From: UBA9732 sp031935845
Lineage (GTDB): Bacteria > Spirochaetota > Spirochaetia > Sphaerochaetales > Sphaerochaetaceae
Direction: 5' to 3'
Length of the DNA stretch: 11,172 nt
Assembly (NCBI GenBank): GCA_031935845.1
Contig: JAJBWA010000179.1
Coordinates: 1-11,172, forward strand
The translations under genes were made by a program, and so were the position numbers. The notes beneath the pieces were generated by a model. The model had not been told where the DNA came from. It saw only the letters and a program-made list of their open reading frames with translations, and did not search any database. Below are positions 6,815 to 11,172 of the stretch, piece after piece (the first letter of the stretch is position 1; every line of letters begins with the position of its first letter).

Positions 6815-9697
6815 ATGAGGAACAGACAGTCGAAGAGTACTGCAGAAAAGGAATACAGGAGCAAGCTCCGCAGCAGAAGGACACGACAATATCTCGTACT
6901 TGTGGTCTTCTCTCTGATCACACTGTTCCTGTCTGCGGTCATTTTCATAAAGGGCGACATCAGGAAACTCCAACCGCAGATCAACTGTGCGGTCAAACAG
7001 CTTTCCGAGCTCATTCCGAGGCTTGAAGACCGCGAGGCGGCTCTCAGGGGTGCATATGACAAGATGGCGGACAGCCTGGAGAACATCCTGACTTCCGATG
7101 TGCTCTCGGGCAAGGGCTATACGGTTGAAAGGAGCAGTCTGGATGAGGTAATCCTGCAGAACCTCTCATGGATGGACTGCGTCACCAGCCTCAGGGTCGG
7201 CCGCGACGGCTACATGTTCGTGGTGGACAAGAACACCGACCGCATTCTTGCCCATCCCCAGAAGGAAGCCGTCGGCAGGAAGTACTTCACGTCAGATGAC
7301 CTCCCTGAAGGCTCGGTAATCAGTCTTTCCGGGATAACGGCGGACATGACGGCCGATGATCTGGATCCTTCGCTTGGCGTAATGGATCCGATGGATTCTG
7401 CCGGTGACCGTAAGAGCAGCATTATTGATGAAGCTCTGGCCGACCTCAGGATAACTGTCATCGGCGTTGTGGTGGATTACGGCGATACGTACATAGTATG
7501 CGGAATTCCCATAACCGAGCTCCTGACGGGCGTCCTGTCCAGAGCGCTCGTTTTCAGTGTCTTCTTCATCATATTCGTCTGGCTGTTCGTGAAGTGGATA
7601 TGCCTGGTGACCGAGAGCCGGAGGGAGACAGTCAGGTCCTTCAGGACCAAGCTCATATCCCATGCCGTCATTGCATGTCTTTCCCTTTTCTTCATCTCAT
7701 GGTTCACCCAGGTGCTTTCGGATGTCACCAATGACCTCAAGGCCATGGAAAAGCATGCCGACGTGGCAGTGGAGAACCTGAACACGTTCCGGAAGCAGGG
7801 TGAACTGATCAACAACTGGCTGGATACCTTCTATGTGTACGAGACCATGATTTCCGCAAAGATCGTGGAACTCAAGGGAAAGGAGAACCTCACCAGGAGC
7901 GGAATGCAGGAATATGCCGACTACCTGGACATAAAGTACATCTATCTGTTCGACCAGCAGGGGAACGTGATGGTGACGAACTCCCCGTATGATCATCTGA
8001 CCCTAAGTGAGGACCCGGATGATCCGACATACCAGATGCGTGCACTTCTGGACGGGGTGGCCGGTGCCATCACAAAGCCGTTCAAGGACGAAAGGACGCA
8101 GGAGAACATCCAGCTCATAGGCATAAGCCTGCGCAACAGCGATGACCTTTGCGACGGATTCGTGATGATAACAGTTGACACCCGCCTGAGGGAGAGTCTG
8201 GTGGCTCCGCTTTCAGTCCGGACCGTGCTCGACAATCTGGTCATAGGGCTGCCGGATTATGCACTGGCGGTTGACAAGAACACTCTTGAGATCGTCGCTA
8301 CGACGGGCATCGGCTACACAGGGGAGGATATAGGGATCCTCGGACTCAAGAAGGAGAATCTGGAGGGGAACTTCAGCGGATTCCTGAGGGTCGACGGAAG
8401 TTCGTACTATGCAGGAGTCGGGGAAACGGAAGATCTGTATCTCATACCCATCGTGCGCCGCTCGGGCGAACTGGACAGATTCCGGGTGGCGTTGCGCCTG
8501 ACTCTTTGCGCAGTATGCGCGGTGGCCGTCCTGATTTTCCTTGCACTGTTCAGATATCAGCGGGATGTGATTGATGCAGCTCCCGAAACCCGGAAACCTT
8601 CCGCAGACGGTTCTTCCGAAGACGGGCAGGCTGAGGAAGCCCGCCACGGAATCCTGTCGGGACTGTCCAATGCAATCCACATACAGAAGAAGAAAGGCCT
8701 TGACGAGCGCTGGCACATCAACAGAATACCCAAGGACAGACAGACTCCCGAACAGCGCATTGCCAGGATCATCTACTGGCTGATGCTGATATTCTGCTTT
8801 GTCATCCTGTTCCCCACGCTGTATGCGAGCCTTGACCACGGCTCCGGACTCAGGAGGGCCAGCAGTCTTGCCTATATCGTCTCCGGCAACTGGCAGAAGG
8901 GTTTCAACATCTTCTCCATCACGTACTGCCTGTTCCTGTTCTGTGCCATGAACGTAGTGGTGGTGCTGCTTGAGCGCATCCTCTACCTGATAGCCCTTGT
9001 CTCCGGAATGAGGACGGAGACAGTGTGCCTGCTGATAAGGAACTCTCTCAAGTACATCTGCGTGATCATATTCATCTATGCCGGACTGGCCAAGTTCGGA
9101 GTGGATACCGCGACACTGCTGGCGTCGGCCGGAATACTTACACTGATGATAAGCCTTGGAGCCAAGGACCTTGTCAGCGACATCATTGCAGGATTCTTCA
9201 TCATCCTGGAAGGCAGCTACAAGGTGGGAGACTTCATCAGCGTGGGCGGATGGATCGGAACGGTTGTGGAGATCGGTCTCAGGACCACGAGGGTGCGTTT
9301 CTATTCGGATACCAAGATATTCAACAACTCATCCTTGCGCGATCTGGTCAATTCCGACGGTCCCGTTGCCCGCATGGTCCTCAGCATGCCGATAGGCTAT
9401 GACGAGAACCTTGAGAAGATCGAGGCCATCCTTGCTGAAGAGCTTCCCAAGATGAAGGACGACATTCCCGGTCTGGTCAGAGGCCCTGAATACGAAGGAG
9501 TTGATTCCTTCGAGTCCAGCTGTGTGATGCTCAGGATAGTCATCTACATGGAGACGCCGTTCAGGTATGCCGCATACCGCCGCCTGAAGCGTGACATGAA
9601 GCTGATGTTCGACCGCAGGGGCATCCAGATCCCGTTCAACCAGATCGTGGTACACGATGCAAAGGACGGCGAAGACCCGCCGATCAAGGGTCAGTAA
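6815..9697 (+). CDS. MscS-type mechanosensitive channel with two extracytoplasmic sensor regions
   Basis: This 960-residue membrane protein ends in an MscS-type channel. Predicted layout: basic leader; TM1 about 25-45; extracytoplasmic region 1 about 47-240, with a Cache-like segment DGYMFVVDKNTDRILAHP at 131-148 and a VGRKYF turn after it; TM2 about 244-264; TM3 about 280-298; extracytoplasmic region 2 about 300-555, with IKYIYLFDQQGNVMVT, another sensor-like fold; TM4 about 558-577; a charged cytosolic linker; then membrane helices from about 652. The pore-lining helix is about 766-800 (LGAKDLVSDIIAGFFIILEG), followed by the MscS beta domain (YKVGDFISVGGWIGTVVEIG) and the cytoplasmic cage to the TAA stop. 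E. coli MscS has 286 residues, so the sensors roughly triple the protein. It may gate in response to a ligand as well as tension; this is inference. Confidence 0.88.
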   Translation: MRNRQSKSTAEKEYRSKLRSRRTRQYLVLVVFSLITLFLSAVIFIKGDIRKLQPQINCAVKQLSELIPRLEDREAALRGAYDKMADSLENILTSDVLSGKGYTVERSSLDEVILQNLSWMDCVTSLRVGRDGYMFVVDKNTDRILAHPQKEAVGRKYFTSDDLPEGSVISLSGITADMTADDLDPSLGVMDPMDSAGDRKSSIIDEALADLRITVIGVVVDYGDTYIVCGIPITELLTGVLSRALVFSVFFIIFVWLFVKWICLVTESRRETVRSFRTKLISHAVIACLSLFFISWFTQVLSDVTNDLKAMEKHADVAVENLNTFRKQGELINNWLDTFYVYETMISAKIVELKGKENLTRSGMQEYADYLDIKYIYLFDQQGNVMVTNSPYDHLTLSEDPDDPTYQMRALLDGVAGAITKPFKDERTQENIQLIGISLRNSDDLCDGFVMITVDTRLRESLVAPLSVRTVLDNLVIGLPDYALAVDKNTLEIVATTGIGYTGEDIGILGLKKENLEGNFSGFLRVDGSSYYAGVGETEDLYLIPIVRRSGELDRFRVALRLTLCAVCAVAVLIFLALFRYQRDVIDAAPETRKPSADGSSEDGQAEEARHGILSGLSNAIHIQKKKGLDERWHINRIPKDRQTPEQRIARIIYWLMLIFCFVILFPTLYASLDHGSGLRRASSLAYIVSGNWQKGFNIFSITYCLFLFCAMNVVVVLLERILYLIALVSGMRTETVCLLIRNSLKYICVIIFIYAGLAKFGVDTATLLASAGILTLMISLGAKDLVSDIIAGFFIILEGSYKVGDFISVGGWIGTVVEIGLRTTRVRFYSDTKIFNNSSLRDLVNSDGPVARMVLSMPIGYDENLEKIEAILAEELPKMKDDIPGLVRGPEYEGVDSFESSCVMLRIVIYMETPFRYAAYRRLKRDMKLMFDRRGIQIPFNQIVVHDAKDGEDPPIKGQ

Positions 9698-9846
9698 TGG
9701 AACCCCCGTTTTTTGTTCCACATTTGGGGGTTAGTTCAGATCCCGGCAGATCCATTTCCGTAGGAATGTCCGAATTCATCCCCGGAGAGGACAGCGCGGT
9801 GCTTGACGTGTTCGTGTCCGTCCGCCACATAATGGTATTATCGTGA
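9697..9846 (+). CDS. Possible small coupled protein, 49 residues
   Basis: The ATG at 9697-9699 overlaps the MscS stop codon (TAATG), with AAGGG at 9686-9690 leaving a 6-base spacer. The frame begins MEPPFFVPHLGVSSDPG and runs 49 codons to TGA at 9844-9846, filling almost the whole gap before the phosphatase gene. The second half (about 9754-9825) has codon choice like the neighbouring genes, while the first third does not. No membrane segment, signal peptide or known motif is visible. It could equally be a chance frame in an intergenic region that also seems to hold a promoter and hairpins, so I hold this loosely. Confidence 0.3.
   Translation: MEPPFFVPHLGVSSDPGRSISVGMSEFIPGEDSAVLDVFVSVRHIMVLS
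9698..9732 (+). repeat. Two mutually exclusive inverted repeats after the MscS gene
   Basis: TGGAAC (9698-9703) pairs perfectly with GTTCCA (9715-9720), and AACCCCC (9701-9707) pairs perfectly with GGGGGTT (9726-9732). The left arms share AAC, so only one stem can form at a time. A run of six T (9709-9714) sits in the loop and not after a stem, so this is not a standard intrinsic terminator. It starts right at the MscS stop and could be a weak or regulated terminator or an mRNA end structure. Confidence 0.45.
9803..9833 (+). promoter_or_regulatory. Candidate sigma70-type promoter for the phosphatase/GH31 pair
   Basis: TTGACG (9803-9808, 5 of 6 to consensus) and CATAAT (9828-9833, 5 of 6) are separated by 19 bases, slightly longer than ideal. 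Transcription would start near 9840, leaving a leader of about 25 bases that carries the AGGAG ribosome site of the phosphatase gene. TATTAT at 9836-9841 is a competing -10 without a matching -35. Confidence 0.4.
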
Positions 9847-9865
9847 ATAGGAGAGAACAAGCAGG

Positions 9866-10660
9866 ATGAGGAGCAGGCATCTTGAGTTCGGCAGTCTGAT
9901 AAACACCCGCGACCTGGGTGGAATGAAGACTGCCGACGGACGTACCATATTACCGGGAAAGCTGATCCGAAGCGGACAGCTCTTCGAAATCACATCCTCC
10001 GACCTGGAAAGGATTTCGGAACTCGTCGACACCGTGGTTGACTTCAGGACAGAGCAGGAGAAGGCCGAAAGCCCCGACGCTCGGATTCCCGGGAGCAGCT
10101 ATCACTTCATCCCCGTATTGGAATCGTTCGCCAAGGGCATCTCCAGGGAAAAGAAGTCTGATGAGGACTTCATCATCACACTCGCACGTGATCCCGAAGG
10201 CGCGCGCCTGCACATGTGCGACATGTACCGCGCATTCGTCGAAAGCGATTACTCCCTGTCCCAGTACGGTAGGTTCCTGCGCATACTGCTTGAAGACCAC
10301 GACAGGGCCGTCCTCTGGCATTGTTCCGTTGGGAAAGACCGCGCGGGAATAGGGGCCCTGCTGGTGCAGAAGATCCTCGGGGTTCCGGAAGAGGATGTCA
10401 TTGAGGATTATCTGGCTACCAATGACTACGTGCAGGAAGGGTACAGGAAAGTCTCCGCACTAGTCCACCAGAAGTTCAGGTCCGACGATCCCGTCATCGA
10501 CAAGTCCATGGAGTTCTTCTTCTTTGCAAACAGGTCCTACATCGAGAGTTTCTTCGATTCGATAAACAAGCGTTTCGGATCCTTCGACGCTTTTGTCCGT
10601 GACGGACTGAAGCTTTCTGATGACGACGTGAATCTTCTGAGAACGAAGTATCGGAGCTGA
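9866..10660 (+). CDS. Tyrosine-protein phosphatase family protein (CX5R, Y_phosphatase3/PtpB type)
   Basis: This 264-residue soluble protein is a cysteine-dependent phosphatase. The N-terminal signature INTRDLGGMKTADGR followed by PGKLIRSGQL is typical of the bacterial Y_phosphatase3 (PtpB/IphP-like) group, and the P-loop is HCSVGKDRAG with nucleophile Cys153 and phosphate-binding Arg159 (His152 precedes it). A Lys in the loop (GKDR), as in this group, is often linked with activity on phosphoinositides or several phospho-amino acids as well as phosphotyrosine; the true substrate here is unknown. Length is normal and no signal peptide is seen, so it is probably cytosolic. Start is ATG at 9866 with AGGAGAG at 9849-9855. 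It ends in TGA only two bases before the ATG of the GH31 frame, so the two are probably one transcript. Confidence 0.9.
   Translation: MRSRHLEFGSLINTRDLGGMKTADGRTILPGKLIRSGQLFEITSSDLERISELVDTVVDFRTEQEKAESPDARIPGSSYHFIPVLESFAKGISREKKSDEDFIITLARDPEGARLHMCDMYRAFVESDYSLSQYGRFLRILLEDHDRAVLWHCSVGKDRAGIGALLVQKILGVPEEDVIEDYLATNDYVQEGYRKVSALVHQKFRSDDPVIDKSMEFFFFANRSYIESFFDSINKRFGSFDAFVRDGLKLSDDDVNLLRTKYRS
10653..10656 (+). promoter_or_regulatory. Ribosome binding site deciding the GH31 start
   Basis: GGAG within the last codons of the phosphatase gene stands 6 bases before the ATG at 10663. It supports that ATG as the original start of the GH31 gene and implies translational coupling. Confidence 0.5.
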
Positions 10661-10662
10661 GC

Positions 10663-11172
10663 ATGAAGAGCACGATAGGCGAAGTCACCGGCATGGAATC
10701 CTCCGGCGGAAGCTTCTGTTTCACGGCGGAAAAAGGGAGGCTTTCTGTTACTCCGGTATCTGAAACGATTATTCTTTTTGAATATGAAGTCGACGGCTAG
10801 GAGATACCACGATAGCTGAATGATGCCTCTGAAAAACTGTACTCATATGGAAAACAGTCCATTGTTTCCTCTGCCGACAGGACTGATGCGGAGTGGACCG
10901 TCACTGTAGGAAAAACCGTCATAGACATTGATGAGGTCACAGCGCTTGTATCCGTAACCCGTTGCGGAAAGCTTGTCCACGGAGGCCGTGCGGGCGGCAA
11001 GGATACCGTTATTCCGCAGACTCAGTTCAGCCTTGCCGGAAGCAGGGGTTCGGAGACGGGAAGCTTCACGTTTGCCCTTGATGGCGGAGACGGCTTCTAC
11101 GGGCTGGGGGACAAGGCCGGAAGCCCCGACCACAGGGGCACCCGGGTCCGGCTGTACAACAGGGATTCCCTA
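10663..11172 (+). pseudogene. GH31-family alpha-glycosidase, N-terminal part, with two in-frame TAG codons
   Basis: The frame from ATG 10663 encodes 170 codons to the window edge. It reads like the N-terminal beta-sandwich of family GH31 enzymes (alpha-glucosidases, alpha-xylosidases): MKSTIGEVTGM, then EKGRLSVTPVSETIILFEYE, and later GGDGFYGLGDKAG with DHRGTRVRLYNRD, the usual pre-catalytic signature (FYGLGDK at residues 145-151). Catalytic residues lie beyond the edge. Two stops interrupt the same frame: TAG at 10798-10800 (codon 46) and TAG at 10813-10815 (codon 51). No frameshift is needed, and the downstream frame stays open and conserved for 119 codons. I call it a pseudogene provisionally. 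Readthrough, suppression of TAG, a sequencing error, or reinitiation downstream (an in-frame CTG at 10816 has AGGAG about 12 bases upstream) are alternatives. GH31 membership is fairly clear from these motifs, substrate is not. Confidence 0.7.

Noticed and set aside
8213..8839. 208-codon minus-strand open frame
   Set aside because: It is antisense to the MscS gene, whose plus-strand frame shows clear sensor and channel motifs across the same bases.
9686..9714. Intrinsic terminator GGGT...ACCC followed by T6
   Set aside because: The stem is only 4 bp with a 10-base loop, and CC-G lies between the stem and the T run, so it is too weak to call.
10843..11133. Minus-strand open frames opposite the GH31 stretch
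   Set aside because: They lack family motifs, whereas the plus frame carries GH31 signatures despite its TAG codons.
1..11172. Genome-wide reassignment of TAG to sense
   Set aside because: No large gene other than the GH31 frame contains an internal TAG in nearly 3,000 codons, which is unlikely if TAG were an ordinary sense codon. Rare suppression remains possible.

Overview
The window looks like chromosomal DNA of a bacterium with balanced base composition, dense gene packing, Shine-Dalgarno-led genes and overlapping start/stop codons. The gene content (sugar kinase, sugar:cation symporter, glycoside hydrolase, HD-GYP-like protein, sensor-rich membrane protein) fits a carbohydrate-fermenting anaerobe, for example a gut spirochaete or a clostridium-like organism. 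This is an inference: no rRNA, tRNA or other taxonomic marker is present. I see no CRISPR array, insertion sequence, phage gene or origin.

Layout. (1) Bases 1-948 (+) hold the C-terminal two thirds of an FGGY carbohydrate kinase, most like xylulokinase, cut by the window edge. (2) Converging on it from the minus strand is a compact four-gene run that reads from about 6722 down to 966: a helical-repeat/HD-GYP-like protein, a MATE-type transporter with a C-terminal RsbW-like ATPase domain, a small HAD phosphatase whose start overlaps the MATE stop (ATGA), and a GPH-family sugar:cation symporter. (3) A 92-base divergent intergenic region (6723-6814) separates this run from a 960-residue MscS-type channel on the plus strand, which carries two large predicted extracytoplasmic sensor regions. 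(4) After it come a possible 49-codon small gene joined by a TAATG overlap, a CX5R tyrosine phosphatase, and a closely coupled GH31 alpha-glycosidase reading frame that runs off the right edge and is interrupted by two in-frame TAG codons.

How the parts may work together (inference). The two edges concern sugar use: a xylulokinase-like enzyme, a GPH symporter and a GH31 enzyme (a family that includes alpha-xylosidases) could serve uptake and breakdown of xylosides. The centre looks like an envelope or signalling module: a variant HD-GYP protein is co-transcribed with a transporter that carries its own anti-sigma-type ATPase domain, divergently from a sensor-equipped mechanosensitive channel. 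The most notable items are the MATE-RsbW fusion with an altered N box, the double-sensor MscS channel, the degenerate HD-GYP motif, the twin TAG codons in the GH31 frame, and the coupled small reading frame at 9697-9846.
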